Shown: piece by piece, positions 18,803-26,517 of the stretch
How the letters are laid out: the number at the start of each line of letters is the position of its first letter
Position numbering within the stretch: the first letter of the stretch is position 1
Virus record (IMG/VR): IMGVR_UViG_3300032220_000848
Location: 1-26,517 of that record
Reading direction: 5' to 3' (one strand)
DNA: 26,517 nt
From: a virus
Notes under the pieces: generated by a model
Database searches by the model: none
Seen by the model: only the letters and a program-made list of their open reading frames with translations
What the model was told of the DNA's origin: nothing
Translations under genes and position numbers: made by a program

Positions 18803-19087
18803 CTAATTAGCCTTTTTGTCTACCGTCTTAAACGCATCATTGATCTCTGCCAATGTGAGTTTTCCATCGTCCAAAAAAGCTCTAGCCAGTCTTTCAATGA
18901 CTGTTGCTACTCCTAATAGTCCTGCTAAGAATACAGCCTGCATAGTCTCAATTCCTACTACTGCTCCTGCTCCTAGAACTGATAGACCTGATGCTGCAAA
19001 TACCGCAAGAATTCTCATCAAGATATTTGTGATTGCTTTCTGTGGGTGCTCTTTCTTTGGGGGTTCTACTATTTTTTTAGTTGCCAT
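18803..19087 (-). CDS. Holin-like membrane protein
   Basis: 94 residues. A basic N-terminus (MATKKIVEPPKKEHPQK), two hydrophobic segments (~28-48 LAVFAASGLSVLGAGAVVGI and ~50-66 MQAVFLAGLLGVATVIERL), then a short soluble tail with DDGKLTLAEINDAF, a half EF-hand-like loop. The size and layout fit a class II holin. AGAGGAAG precedes the ATG at a good distance. It follows the 19090 membrane gene directly, suggesting a holin pair, although the endolysin is 1.7 kb further on. Confidence 0.6.
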   Translation of the reverse strand: MATKKIVEPPKKEHPQKAITNILMRILAVFAASGLSVLGAGAVVGIETMQAVFLAGLLGVATVIERLARAFLDDGKLTLAEINDAFKTVDKKAN

Positions 19088-19089
19088 TT

Positions 19090-19272
19090 TTATTCTTCCT
19101 CTCTATTTCTAATTGGACTAGTTATAATCCAAAGTGTTGTAGTTGCCATAATTCCATATCCAACTACTGTTTTTGCACTTCCATCTAAAACCACCCAGGC
19201 TATAAACATTCCAAGAAGGGTCCATGCCTGATCAATTAGGTCTTTGATTATATTTTTTACTATTCTTACCAT
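19090..19272 (-). CDS. Small two-helix membrane protein, possible holin partner
   Basis: 60 residues. An amphipathic start (VRIVKNIIKDLIDQAWTLL) is followed by hydrophobic segments GMFIAWVVLDGSAKTVVGYG and IMATTTLWIITSPI and a charged end (RNREEE). AGGAGG seven bases before the ATG lies inside the end of the PA14 gene, so the two are coupled. The form resembles actinophage holins or antiholins, but no specific motif proves it. Confidence 0.6.
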   Translation of the reverse strand: MVRIVKNIIKDLIDQAWTLLGMFIAWVVLDGSAKTVVGYGIMATTTLWIITSPIRNREEE

Positions 19273-21404
19273 TTTCTACCTCCTCTTGAAGCTGGTGAAT
19301 TGGAGCCTGATGCGCCACCTCCACCAGAATTTCCTCCTCCTGTGCTTCCACCTGCTGCAACAGCTGCTGCATTAATTGCTGCACCTGCTGCTACTACTGT
19401 TGCTATAACCATATCTGTTGCTTCTTCTCTTTCTCCTTCAGTCATATCTGCTCCAATACTTCCAAGAGCAGCAAGGGCTGCACCTGGATCTGTAAATACT
19501 GCTTCTAGCAATGCTCCTGGATCTTGAACTAATTCAACATTTGCTGCCACTTCTGCGGTAATAACAAGAACTTCACCAGACTCTGATGTTCTAATTTCAA
19601 TAGGGGTCTCTGGTGGAAGGTCTGCATATGAAACTCCAGAGGATTGTACTTGTGCTGCTGAAATTGATTCACCTGGACTTAAGTTAGCAATTAATGCTGT
19701 TACCACTAGTGCAACTTCTTCTTTAGATAGTTCTTTTCCATCCTGGGCATCTTTAGCAATTTTTGCTAATCTTTCTTTTTCTGCTTTTTCAGCAGATTCT
19801 TCTGCTGCTATTTTATCAGCCTCAGCCTTTTCTGCCTCCGCTTTGGCATCTTCTTCGGCTTGCGCTCTAGCCTCTTCTTCTGCAGCAATTCTTTCTTCTT
19901 CTGCAAGTGCTTCGGCCTTGGCAACTGCTTCTGCAATTGCTTTTTCTTCTGCTGCTATACGCTCTGCCTCTGCCTCTGCTTCTTCAGCAATTCTTTTTTC
20001 TTCCGCTATACGCTCTGCTTCTATACGATCAGCCTCTGCCTTAGCCTCTGCTTCTGCTTTTTCTTCTGCTGCTTTAACTTCTGCTGCAATACGATCTGCT
20101 TCTTCTTTGGCTTCTGCTTCTGCTTTAATTCTTGCTGCTTCAATCTCCGCTGCTTCACGGTCAGCCTTTTCTTTTAGTTCCGCCTCTGCTTTAATTCTTG
20201 CTGCTTCTTTAGCTGCTTCTTCTGCAGCAATTCTATCAGCCTCTGCTTTTGCTGCTGCTGCTTGCTGTGCAATTAATGCTGCTGTTTCAGCCTCTATTCT
20301 TGCTGCTTCTGCTGCTTGCGCTGCTGCTTGCGCTGCCGTAGCTGCTGCAATTTGTGCTTCGGCTTGTGCTTGTGCTGCTGCTAAGGCTGCTGCGTTTGCT
20401 GCTGCTTGCGCTGCTTGTGTTGCTGCTAACGCTGCAACTTGTGCTGCAATTTCTGCCTCAGTTGGTCCAGTTGGCTCTACTGTAACTGGTCCTGGTTCTG
20501 GGGTTGGTGTAGGAGTTGGCGTTGGAGTTGGGGTTGGTGCTACATATGTAGACCCAGTAACAACGTTTGAATTTGCAGAGTAAAGGGCAAATGTGTCGTT
20601 ATCTGATCTAATATGAAATGACCATACTGTTCCTGCAGGACGAAGGCCGTCTAACAAGGAATGATCAATTGTTATTGTTGTGTTTAAAGAATTTGGTCCG
20701 CCAACATTTCCAGTTGCAATTCCCCAACCATTGCATCCAGAACAATTAAAACTTATTGCATATCTTTCTGGTTGAGTGTTACCAGTGTCTGGTGCTTCCC
20801 AAGATAACACTGTTGATGTATCGCTACTGGCTATAGTTAAATTTCTTGGGGGACCAATAGTTTTAACAACTGGGGCTGCTTGTGAAGTGAAGGCTTCTGC
20901 TGGAATAACTTGCATTGACCCAGACTGATTCCATAATAGTTGAACCCAAGCACCGCCACCATTCTCGTAGTACATTAACTCTATAGTTTTTGGTATTCCT
21001 GCTGTAAATGCTACTGGAGAAGAAGTTGTTCCTCCACCGCCTTTATCTCGCCAGTCACTTGTTATTAAAACTCCATCAAGATAAAGCTTAGTTCCATCAT
21101 CTGCTGTTGCTAAAAATGATATATCTTGAGTTGTGTTACTACGAATAGACCCAGTAAATCTTACAATCACATCTTCTGAAGGGCCCCCAAGGACACTACC
21201 ACTACCCCATTGAAAGTTAATGTTGGGTACAGTTGTCGTTACTGTTGCAGTATCTCCTTGAGGTATGTATGGAGAGCCATTTTGTCCCAGCACATTATAA
21301 ACTTCTGCAGTCAGGCCATCTGCTGCGTGAGCCTTGTCTATGATTAAAAGTAGTGGTGTTAGTATTAAAGATATAACAACTAATACCCTTATTAATTTTT
21401 TAAT
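19266..21404 (-). CDS. Exported PA14-FnIII-coiled-coil protein, ATT start
   Basis: About 712 residues from ATT 21404. A signal peptide (KKLIRVLVVISLILTPLLLI, cut after AHA) is followed by a PA14-like lectin domain (~28-180: LTAEVYNVLGQNGSPYIPQG, TADDGTKLYLDGVLITSDW). A fibronectin-III domain (~185-285: PPRNLTIASSDTSTVLSWEA) comes next, then a TP-repeat linker and a ~230-residue Ala/Glu/Lys coiled coil like TolA domain II. The sequence ends with a Gly/Ser-rich tail. An in-frame TAG lies seven codons before the ATT, and no ATG/GTG/TTG occurs until GTG 21293, past the signal peptide. AAGGAG sits seven bases before the ATT. It may bind surface glycans. Confidence 0.75.
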   Translation of the reverse strand: MKKLIRVLVVISLILTPLLLIIDKAHAADGLTAEVYNVLGQNGSPYIPQGDTATVTTTVPNINFQWGSGSVLGGPSEDVIVRFTGSIRSNTTQDISFLATADDGTKLYLDGVLITSDWRDKGGGGTTSSPVAFTAGIPKTIELMYYENGGGAWVQLLWNQSGSMQVIPAEAFTSQAAPVVKTIGPPRNLTIASSDTSTVLSWEAPDTGNTQPERYAISFNCSGCNGWGIATGNVGGPNSLNTTITIDHSLLDGLRPAGTVWSFHIRSDNDTFALYSANSNVVTGSTYVAPTPTPTPTPTPTPEPGPVTVEPTGPTEAEIAAQVAALAATQAAQAAANAAALAAAQAQAEAQIAAATAAQAAAQAAEAARIEAETAALIAQQAAAAKAEADRIAAEEAAKEAARIKAEAELKEKADREAAEIEAARIKAEAEAKEEADRIAAEVKAAEEKAEAEAKAEADRIEAERIAEEKRIAEEAEAEAERIAAEEKAIAEAVAKAEALAEEERIAAEEEARAQAEEDAKAEAEKAEADKIAAEESAEKAEKERLAKIAKDAQDGKELSKEEVALVVTALIANLSPGESISAAQVQSSGVSYADLPPETPIEIRTSESGEVLVITAEVAANVELVQDPGALLEAVFTDPGAALAALGSIGADMTEGEREEATDMVIATVVAAGAAINAAAVAAGGSTGGGNSGGGGASGSNSPASRGGRKW

Positions 21405-21448
21405 AGATCTCTCCTTATAGCCCTAGTGGTGATATGACTAATAAACCT

Positions 21449-21457
21449 ATTATATCA
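21449..21457 (-). promoter_or_regulatory. Extended -10 promoter of the PA14 gene
   Basis: Minus strand TGATATAAT (hexamer 21454-21449), just after the upstream terminator. It gives a leader of about 35-40 bases ending in AAGGAG before the ATT start. Confidence 0.6.
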
Positions 21458-21465
21458 TTTTATTG

Positions 21466-21501
21466 CAAAAAGAAAGAGGACTAGCGCTTGACTAGTCCTC
21501 T
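21466..21501 (-). terminator. Intrinsic terminator after the S-layer-like gene
   Basis: On the minus strand AGAGGACTAG (21501-21492), a seven-base loop, CTAGTCCTCT (21484-21475), then TTCTTTTT. A perfect ten-pair stem with a T-rich tail. It closes the terS-terL-surface-protein unit. Confidence 0.88.
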
Positions 21502-21515
21502 AACTTTAAAGAATA

Positions 21516-22565
21516 TTACTTCTTTAGTGCTACCTTTAGCTTAGGGAACTTCTTGTTCCACTTTGTAGCAAGAGCATTGTACTCTGCCTTGTATTTTGCT
21601 GCTGCCTGTGCAGTTGCTAGATCTGCTGCTACCTTTGCAGATAGTGCTGTTGCATCTGATACAGCCTTGGCATCTGCCAAAGCCTTATCTGCTGCTGCCT
21701 TTGCAAGTGCTGCATCTGAAGCTGACTTGGCTGCTGCCAATGAAGCATCTGACTTTGCCTTAGCAAGTTCTGCTTGTGCTACAGCAAGTTCTACCTTTAG
21801 TGCATTAATTACTGCTGCAAGATCAGACACTGTAAACTTAGCAATTGCTGCCTTTACTGGTGCTGGGAATCCAGATACTGGAGTAACCAATGTTAGGCCA
21901 GTTACAATAACTGTAACTTCTCCTGCTACACCTGTAGCAAGTGAATATGATGCAACATCTGGAGTTACTGACTTGACTGATGAGCCATCAGCAAATGTTG
22001 AACCAACGATTGTTGCTGTTACTGTATCTGAAGATGCGTTACCAAAAACGTCAGTTGTTGTAACTGAAATTGCTGGAACTGTTCCAACTGCTGCTGCTGT
22101 AGGAACTGTAACGGCCAGGTTATAAGCAGGTCCTGCTGTACCCTTAATGTAAATAATTGTTGAGTATGCACCATTTGTAACGGTAACTGAACCAACTGTT
22201 GTTGATGTTGTGTATGCATATACTGTAACTGCTGTACCTGCTGAAGTTACTGAAAGTGCTGAAACTCCTGATGCTACTGTCTTTGGAGCATCTGATGTAT
22301 TAAGTGCAGATACCAACTTAACTGTTGATGATGCTGCGAAAGAAACAACTGTTCCATTGTCTGCTGTTGCTGCAATTGCAATTGTGCGACCTGCATCAAT
22401 TACGTTTGTTGAAGGAACTGCAACTGTTACAGGGTTTGCTGTTGTTGTAGCATTAGCTGCTGAAGCAACTGTTACTACCAACGGTGCAGCCTGTGCAACT
22501 GTTGAAATACCTGCAAATGTCAATGCTGCAGCAACGACAATAGCGATCTTCTTGAATGAATTCAT
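21516..22565 (-). CDS. Exported S-layer-like surface protein
   Basis: 349 residues. A clear signal peptide (MNSFKKIAIVVAAALTFAGI, cut after AQA) is followed by ~230 residues of Ala/Thr/Val-rich, Ig-like beta repeats (PAYNLAVTVPTAAAVGTVPA, SVTTTDVFGNASSDTVTATI). An Ala/Lys helical stretch (~255-335, AKAKSDASLAAAKSASDAAL) and a basic end (KWNKKFPKLKVALKK) complete it. The layout resembles host actinobacterial S-layer or surface proteins rather than virion proteins. AAGGAG precedes the ATG, which lies 15 bases after the terL stop, so it is transcribed with the terminase. Its codons look more GC-rich than its neighbours', which could reflect transfer from the host. Confidence 0.75.
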   Translation of the reverse strand: MNSFKKIAIVVAAALTFAGISTVAQAAPLVVTVASAANATTTANPVTVAVPSTNVIDAGRTIAIAATADNGTVVSFAASSTVKLVSALNTSDAPKTVASGVSALSVTSAGTAVTVYAYTTSTTVGSVTVTNGAYSTIIYIKGTAGPAYNLAVTVPTAAAVGTVPAISVTTTDVFGNASSDTVTATIVGSTFADGSSVKSVTPDVASYSLATGVAGEVTVIVTGLTLVTPVSGFPAPVKAAIAKFTVSDLAAVINALKVELAVAQAELAKAKSDASLAAAKSASDAALAKAAADKALADAKAVSDATALSAKVAADLATAQAAAKYKAEYNALATKWNKKFPKLKVALKK

Positions 22566-22580
22566 TCTTTTTTCTCCTTG

Positions 22581-24353
22581 TTATATTAGTTTTAGATTAT
22601 CAAGAAAACTCTTGACATCTTCTGGCATTTGCCTGTCTTCCAATTCTACCATAGACTCTTGCCTGCGTGCAAGTTTGTCTGAGGTACCCCAAGTATGAAT
22701 CTCTATCTCAACATTCATTTCTTTTGGAGTATGGGATATAGCTCCAAATACTGCCCCACAAACAGCATCTGCTAGGTCTTTAGATTTTTTTCTAGGGTGA
22801 TCTACACGATTACCCTTCATGATTTTTAATTCTGACATTTCTTCCAGAAGTAATGGGATCATGGGCATAGCAACACGCTCTTCATAGATCATCATTGCTA
22901 AATCTTCGTAGTGTTTTTTTGCAACAGAAACAGTATCAGTTCTTATACCAACACCCTTAAGCTCTTGCTGAATATCAAATGATTGCCAACGGTCAAATGA
23001 AACCATTCCTATGTTAAAACCCTGCCTTCTGAGGTTTTGAATCCACTGTTTAACCTGAGAAAGATCAACTGGTCCTTCTGCTTTTGGTTCCCACCATGCT
23101 ACTGCATCTACTACTACGATTGGTGCTACTTGTTCATAATCTTTAATTACCTGAATATTTACCCACTTTTCTACGTGAGCAATAGCAACCGCACACTTAT
23201 CGTGTTTTTGTGCAAGGTCAGCATGAACATAATAAATCTTATCTGGATCTGGTTTAAAGTTTTCTGAGAACCTTCTAAAACTATCTACAGGATTTGTTAA
23301 AGTCATACAATTAATAAGTTTATCTTTTTGCTTAAAGAAAGCATCTGATGAATATGTTGGTGTGCACAGAAAACGCATCATAGCATCGCCTAAGTCTGTT
23401 AAGAATGCAATCTTAAAGTCATCAATCTTTCTTGTAGGATTAACATCCCATGTTGGACGCTTCAGTGCAAATATCTTAGGTATCTTGTATGAAAGTATAT
23501 GATCTTCATCCCAGGATATTTCAAACGTATTGTCTGGGTTGTCATGTGGCAACTCTTCATTGATGATGAACTTGTGTGTTTTTTCTACTACCTCTTTATC
23601 AGCAATTACTGAGTCATACCGTTGAGAAATAAAGTCACCTGGATATCTGGGGAATGAAAGAAGAACTACCTTCCCAAGGTCAGGAAAACGAGAATCTACA
23701 GTACCACGGAAAGCTTTATAGATATTATCAGCAGTTTTTCCTTGCTCATTTCCTGTTGCTACCTCTGATGCAAAACCAGAAATCTCATCAAGGACAGCCA
23801 TGAATAGGTTTAAACCCTCATGTGATTCACGCTCTGAGTGACCAGAGTAAACAGTAATTGATTTATCAAACTCAATTGAGTCTGCTTTTGGGTTATACTT
23901 TCCAGCAAACCAAGGGGATCTTTCAATCTTTGATTTAAAACCTTTAAAGAAAACATTCTTAGCCTGCTGAGCGTTAACAGCAACGTTTATAATATCAATA
24001 GCATCTCCTGCAGGCTTTCCATAATAAACAGCAGGATCTTTAAGGCATAGCATCTTATATACTACATATGCACATGCTACTGTTGATACGAAGTCTTTTC
24101 CAGATCCCTTGCCAAGTTGTAGAATGAGTTCATTCTTTGTATATTTTTTGTAGTATTCCTCACCTTTATCACCAAGAATATCTATCACATCTTCTTTGCG
24201 GTAAATCTGGCTCATTGCTTCAACAATTGTATACTGAATTTCAGATAAAGGTGGTTGACCAAGATACTCTGGAGACTCAACAAATGTTTTTGCGTCAACA
24301 GGCTTTTCAACAAAATGATTTTCTTTTAGAACTTCAAAGAAATCATTGAACAT
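22581..24353 (-). CDS. terL: Terminase large subunit
   Basis: 590 residues from minus ATG 24353; the frame also opens at TTG 24362. ATPase domain: Walker A LQLGKGSGKDFVSTVA (~83-98), adenine region HEGLNLFMAVLDEISGFASE with Walker B MAVLDE, and coupling motif VVLLSFPRYPG. C-terminal RNase H-like nuclease: YYVHADLAQKHDKCAVAIAH (first Asp), GMVSFDRWQSFDIQQEL (second Asp) and KDLADAVCGAVFG (third Asp). It packages DNA into the prohead together with the small subunit. Overlap of about 10 bases with terS couples the two. Confidence 0.93.
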   Translation of the reverse strand: MFNDFFEVLKENHFVEKPVDAKTFVESPEYLGQPPLSEIQYTIVEAMSQIYRKEDVIDILGDKGEEYYKKYTKNELILQLGKGSGKDFVSTVACAYVVYKMLCLKDPAVYYGKPAGDAIDIINVAVNAQQAKNVFFKGFKSKIERSPWFAGKYNPKADSIEFDKSITVYSGHSERESHEGLNLFMAVLDEISGFASEVATGNEQGKTADNIYKAFRGTVDSRFPDLGKVVLLSFPRYPGDFISQRYDSVIADKEVVEKTHKFIINEELPHDNPDNTFEISWDEDHILSYKIPKIFALKRPTWDVNPTRKIDDFKIAFLTDLGDAMMRFLCTPTYSSDAFFKQKDKLINCMTLTNPVDSFRRFSENFKPDPDKIYYVHADLAQKHDKCAVAIAHVEKWVNIQVIKDYEQVAPIVVVDAVAWWEPKAEGPVDLSQVKQWIQNLRRQGFNIGMVSFDRWQSFDIQQELKGVGIRTDTVSVAKKHYEDLAMMIYEERVAMPMIPLLLEEMSELKIMKGNRVDHPRKKSKDLADAVCGAVFGAISHTPKEMNVEIEIHTWGTSDKLARRQESMVELEDRQMPEDVKSFLDNLKLI

Positions 24354-24879
24354 CGTGGACAACTGTAATCACTTCTCCTTCTTTTGCAATAGCAGATAGG
24401 CGCTGCATAATGATATCTCTTACCTCTGAATGTTCAGAGGCAATGTCTCTTAGAATTCCAACAAGAACTTCCTGTCTTCTTTCAATTTCTACCATCTCTT
24501 CAGCAAGCTCTTTATTCTCAAGAAGACCAGCTTTTTGTAGCATATCAATTCTTTTAGACTCAATGTCCATTACAAGTTTAATTGCAGATGTCTTTGCACT
24601 AAGGTTATTTGTCATTGATGCCTCATCAATAACTTCATATGACTTTAGTATAAGCTTGCTGTAATGTGCATCTGCTCCTGCTAAAGCATCTTTTGCACGG
24701 GCACGAATTGCTATGTTGTTAGAAGTCTTTTCTTTCCATTCATCAATATATGCAACTACACGAGTTCTTGGTATTGCTAACTCTTTAGAAATTGTTGTTG
24801 GATCGCTACCCTTTAGGTATTCTCCTACAACATCATTCATTACGTCAAGATGCTTTACTAGTTCTTCTTCAGTTGACAT
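24343..24879 (-). CDS. terS: Terminase small subunit (likely)
   Basis: 178 residues. An N-terminal HTH (GEYLKGSDPTTISKELAIPR, TRVVAYIDEWKEK) and a long helical oligomerisation region (AIKLVMDIESKRIDMLQKAG) resemble actinophage small terminases, which bind pac/cos DNA. Position directly before terL supports the call. The sequence is divergent, so the name rests on layout and context. Confidence 0.75.
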   Translation of the reverse strand: MSTEEELVKHLDVMNDVVGEYLKGSDPTTISKELAIPRTRVVAYIDEWKEKTSNNIAIRARAKDALAGADAHYSKLILKSYEVIDEASMTNNLSAKTSAIKLVMDIESKRIDMLQKAGLLENKELAEEMVEIERRQEVLVGILRDIASEHSEVRDIIMQRLSAIAKEGEVITVVHDVQ

Positions 24880-25111
24880 ATTTACCCTCTAATCTATTGA
24901 TTTCATCTTTAATATAAAAAATTGCTTTTTCAAGATCTTGAATTGTTTTTGATTCGTCTTTAAGTCCTGCACGCCATAGATACTTAAATGCGTTACCTAT
25001 GTTAAAGTTACGATGACGTGTAATCTCTATACACTCAACCCCAGATGGATCTGTGGTGTAATGGCGTGGGTGATTAACCTGATCTACCGTAATAGTTAGA
25101 TTATCACTCAT
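24869..25111 (-). CDS. DUF3310 (SaV-like) protein
   Basis: 80 residues from minus ATG 25111. VNHPRHYTTDPSGVECIEIT, then NIGNAFKYLWRAGLKDESKT and QDLEKAIFYIKDEI, is the DUF3310 signature (HPxHY...GNA.KYLWR...K....DL.KA..YI). It is often labelled nucleotide kinase-like in phages, but its function is not firmly known. It overlaps the neighbouring genes on both sides (25104 and 24879). Confidence 0.85.
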   Translation of the reverse strand: MSDNLTITVDQVNHPRHYTTDPSGVECIEITRHRNFNIGNAFKYLWRAGLKDESKTIQDLEKAIFYIKDEINRLEGKYVN

Positions 25112-25238
25112 ATTCTTCTTCCTCATCATTTTCCCATGTGAATGCCTCTGGCATACCCTTTAGGGATGTAATGACATAGGTTAGTCCTACTGCACCAGCA
25201 ACCCCTAAACCAATAATAACTTTTTGTAATTTATTCAT
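25104..25238 (-). CDS. Tiny membrane protein (44 aa)
   Basis: Encodes MNKLQKVIIGLGVAGAVGLT followed by YVITSLKGMPEAFTWENDEE: one N-terminal Gly-rich hydrophobic helix and an acidic tail. It could be inserted as a signal anchor. The start overlaps the 25235 stop (ATGA), and its end overlaps DUF3310. Confidence 0.55.
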   Translation of the reverse strand: MNKLQKVIIGLGVAGAVGLTYVITSLKGMPEAFTWENDEEEEYE

Positions 25239-25390
25239 CGCCTTGACTTCCTTAGTCCGAATTTAGCAAGATAAACATAGACAGTCTCTACGCTTGCCCC
25301 ACACTCTTTTGCAATCTCTTCTGGTGACTTCTTATCAATAAGAAATCTTTTCTTTAACCAAACCTCTGATTTATATAGTTTACCAGACAT
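25235..25390 (-). CDS. Small helix-turn-helix protein
   Basis: 51 residues. SPEEIAKECGASVETVYVYL is a canonical HTH (helix 2, turn, recognition helix), followed by a basic end (FGLRKSRR). It resembles sigma-like or resolvase-type HTH domains and probably regulates nearby genes or assists packaging or recombination. It lies five bases downstream of RuvC, in a chain of overlapping genes. Confidence 0.7.
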   Translation of the reverse strand: MSGKLYKSEVWLKKRFLIDKKSPEEIAKECGASVETVYVYLAKFGLRKSRR

Positions 25391-25394
25391 GATA

Positions 25395-25991
25395 TTATTT
25401 GTCAACCCCTATTGCTTTATCCCAGTTAGACAGGGCCCAATGTCCAATACCGCAAGCATCTGCAACATCATTGTCCCTAACAGTTCTATCATAAATAGTA
25501 TTAATAAATCTTATTGTTCTTTCTTTTCTAAGGTTTCTTTCATAAGACTTATACCAAGAAATAGACTTTCCTGGGTTTGTAGATCTAATTACAATCTGTT
25601 CTTCTTTTGATATCTTTTTGTTACCAATAAAATTTTGCCAAGTTATTGGTGATACTCTTCCAATCCTTGTAGTTCCTGACTGACCAGCTGATCCAAGGAT
25701 AGCTCCTTGAACTAAAGCTAAATCTGCAGCAGTCTTAGGGCTATTCATAAAAACAGTATGCTCAATTACTATTGCCTCAAAACCACCATATATATCTAAA
25801 AAAGCTTTTACCTTTTTACCAGCATCCATGACTTTTTCATAAGTGTCTTGACCTTCAAAGTTAATCTTTCCAACACTGATAAGATCTTTTGTGAAGGTAT
25901 CAAAAATAGCAAAAGCAAGACTGTTAGTGCTAGCATCAATAGCACATATTCTTTTTGGGATAACTTCTATACCCCATTTATTCTTGCTCAT
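25395..25991 (-). CDS. RuvC-like Holliday junction resolvase
   Basis: 198 residues from minus ATG 25991. The RNase H-fold active site is readable: first Asp in RICAIDASTNSLAFAIFD, Glu in AIVIEHTVFMNSPKTAA, and the Asp pair in TVRDNDVADACGIGHWAL. It cuts four-way junctions before packaging and is consistent with the terS/terL neighbourhood. The TTG two codons earlier is unlikely. It overlaps the end of the 25978 zinc protein. Confidence 0.85.
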   Translation of the reverse strand: MSKNKWGIEVIPKRICAIDASTNSLAFAIFDTFTKDLISVGKINFEGQDTYEKVMDAGKKVKAFLDIYGGFEAIVIEHTVFMNSPKTAADLALVQGAILGSAGQSGTTRIGRVSPITWQNFIGNKKISKEEQIVIRSTNPGKSISWYKSYERNLRKERTIRFINTIYDRTVRDNDVADACGIGHWALSNWDKAIGVDK

Positions 25992-26268
25992 AATCAAAAA
26001 AACCTTTCAGATCTTTTAACATTTTATCAACAGACTTTTTGCTTACATTACAGTTTGCACAAAATCCAGAATCGTTGTAGATGGAAAGAGAAGTATTGCA
26101 TCCGCCTAAACATCTGCGATCCTTCCCCTTCCTCTTTTGTCTACGAGTTACCTGATATCTTTCTTTAATCTTATCTTTTGTAGCAAGGTCACGACATTCA
26201 AGGCTGCAGTAAATTTGATAACTGACCTTTGGATCAAACCTATTGTCACATCTGCTACAAAGTTTCAC
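25978..26268 (-). CDS. Multi-zinc protein (96 aa)
   Basis: Starts GTG 26268 after GGAGGA. MKLCSRCDNRFDPKVSYQIY, CSLECRDLATK, then DRRCLGGCNTSLSIYNDSGF and CANC give at least eight cysteines as two zinc ribbons with a basic linker (RRQKRKGKDRR). It is probably nucleic-acid binding. It overlaps the nuclease upstream and RuvC downstream, so it belongs to a recombination set. Confidence 0.65.
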   Translation of the reverse strand: MKLCSRCDNRFDPKVSYQIYCSLECRDLATKDKIKERYQVTRRQKRKGKDRRCLGGCNTSLSIYNDSGFCANCNVSKKSVDKMLKDLKGFFDYEQE

Positions 26269-26517
26269 TCAATTCCTCCAGAGAGGCTATCTTAACTACG
26301 CCTGCTCCTGCTTCATCACATGCTTTTTTGATTGGACAGTTCTTGCAAATCTTAGAGTTTGATCTATAGTTCTTTGTTGGAAGCTCTTTAACTTCCCAAG
26401 ACTTACGAACAACTCTCATCCATTCAAAAGCTTCATCAATCCATTTACGGTAATGATCATTTACCTCAACTGGAATTACAAGAAGTTCATGGTTGTTTTT
26501 ATTTTCATAAATAAGAA
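26255..26517 (-). CDS. Cas4/RecB-type nuclease, C-terminal part
   Basis: An 86-residue C-terminal fragment; the start lies beyond the window. VNDHYRKWIDEAFEWMRVVR, then SKICKNCPIKKACDEAG, has the Cys-x2-Cys-x5-Cys cluster typical of the Fe-S end of Cas4/AddB-like PD-(D/E)XK nucleases. The catalytic core is outside. Together with RuvC it suggests DNA end processing. Confidence 0.65.
   Translation of the reverse strand, partial: LIYENKNNHELLVIPVEVNDHYRKWIDEAFEWMRVVRKSWEVKELPTKNYRSNSKICKNCPIKKACDEAGAGVVKIASLEELSETL

Noticed and set aside
19843-20583. Long plus-strand open frame of 246 codons, Ala/Ser-rich
   Set aside because: It is the antisense shadow of the Ala/Glu coiled coil of the PA14 gene; low-complexity repeats keep the frame open and no promoter or Shine-Dalgarno site is present.
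21553-22698. Two plus-strand Ala/Ser/Val-rich frames
   Set aside because: They are antisense to the S-layer-like gene, whose signal peptide, RBS and terminator show the true strand.

Overview
The window looks like part of a double-stranded DNA phage genome infecting a low-GC, free-living actinobacterium; a freshwater Nanopelagicales (acI)-type host is my guess. The phage call rests on large and small terminase subunits, a CHAP endolysin, holin-like proteins, a RuvC-type resolvase, a DUF3310 protein, a four-tRNA cluster and dozens of very small tightly packed genes. The actinobacterial call rests on a WhiB-like Fe-S protein, extended -10 promoters with leaderless starts, and two secreted Ala/Thr-rich surface proteins. 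No portal, major capsid or polymerase gene is seen, so the rest of the genome lies outside.

Layout. Bases 1-940 are mostly non-coding and resemble a replication and control region: tandem repeats carrying an ATTACGA core, many CAAACC/GGTTTG motifs, a strong promoter, and three identical DnaA-box sequences spaced 11 and 33 bp apart. From 940 to 5971 the plus strand carries about 20 mostly tiny genes, many encoding zinc-ribbon-like proteins, plus a baseplate/fibre-like Ig protein and a first glycosyltransferase. Four tRNA genes (CAT, Asn-GTT, Gly-GCC, Arg-TCT) follow at 5980-6284. A compact sugar cassette occupies 6327-10431: glycosyltransferase, FkbM methyltransferase, glycosyltransferase, sugar nucleotidyltransferase, glycosyltransferase. 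A further glycosyltransferase (10420-11106) is transcribed in the opposite direction.

From 10420 to the right end nearly everything is on the minus strand. Read in transcription order, it starts with a PD-(D/E)XK/Cas4-like nuclease fragment, a zinc protein, RuvC, an HTH protein, DUF3310, terS and terL. Next come two exported proteins, an S-layer-like protein and a PA14-FnIII-coiled-coil protein that appears to use an ATT start codon. Two holin-like membrane proteins and a proteasome-like Ntn hydrolase follow, then Hsp20, a possible structured RNA, an HNH endonuclease and the CHAP endolysin. The last block holds FmdB-like and other zinc proteins, a thermonuclease, a thioredoxin, a WGGDAG-motif head-associated protein, a SLOG-like protein, a WhiB protein, a XapX protein and a third holin candidate.

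How it works together. At least nine genes start with ATG exactly six bases after a -10 hexamer, usually of TGnTAnnnT type, so leaderless transcription appears to be a main expression strategy. Other operons use Shine-Dalgarno sites and TAATG/ATGA overlaps. The sugar cassette and the two exported proteins together suggest remodelling of glycans or of the infected cell surface. The Ntn hydrolase, Hsp20 and thioredoxin suggest control of protein quality during infection. All functional statements are inferred from sequence reading without database searches.
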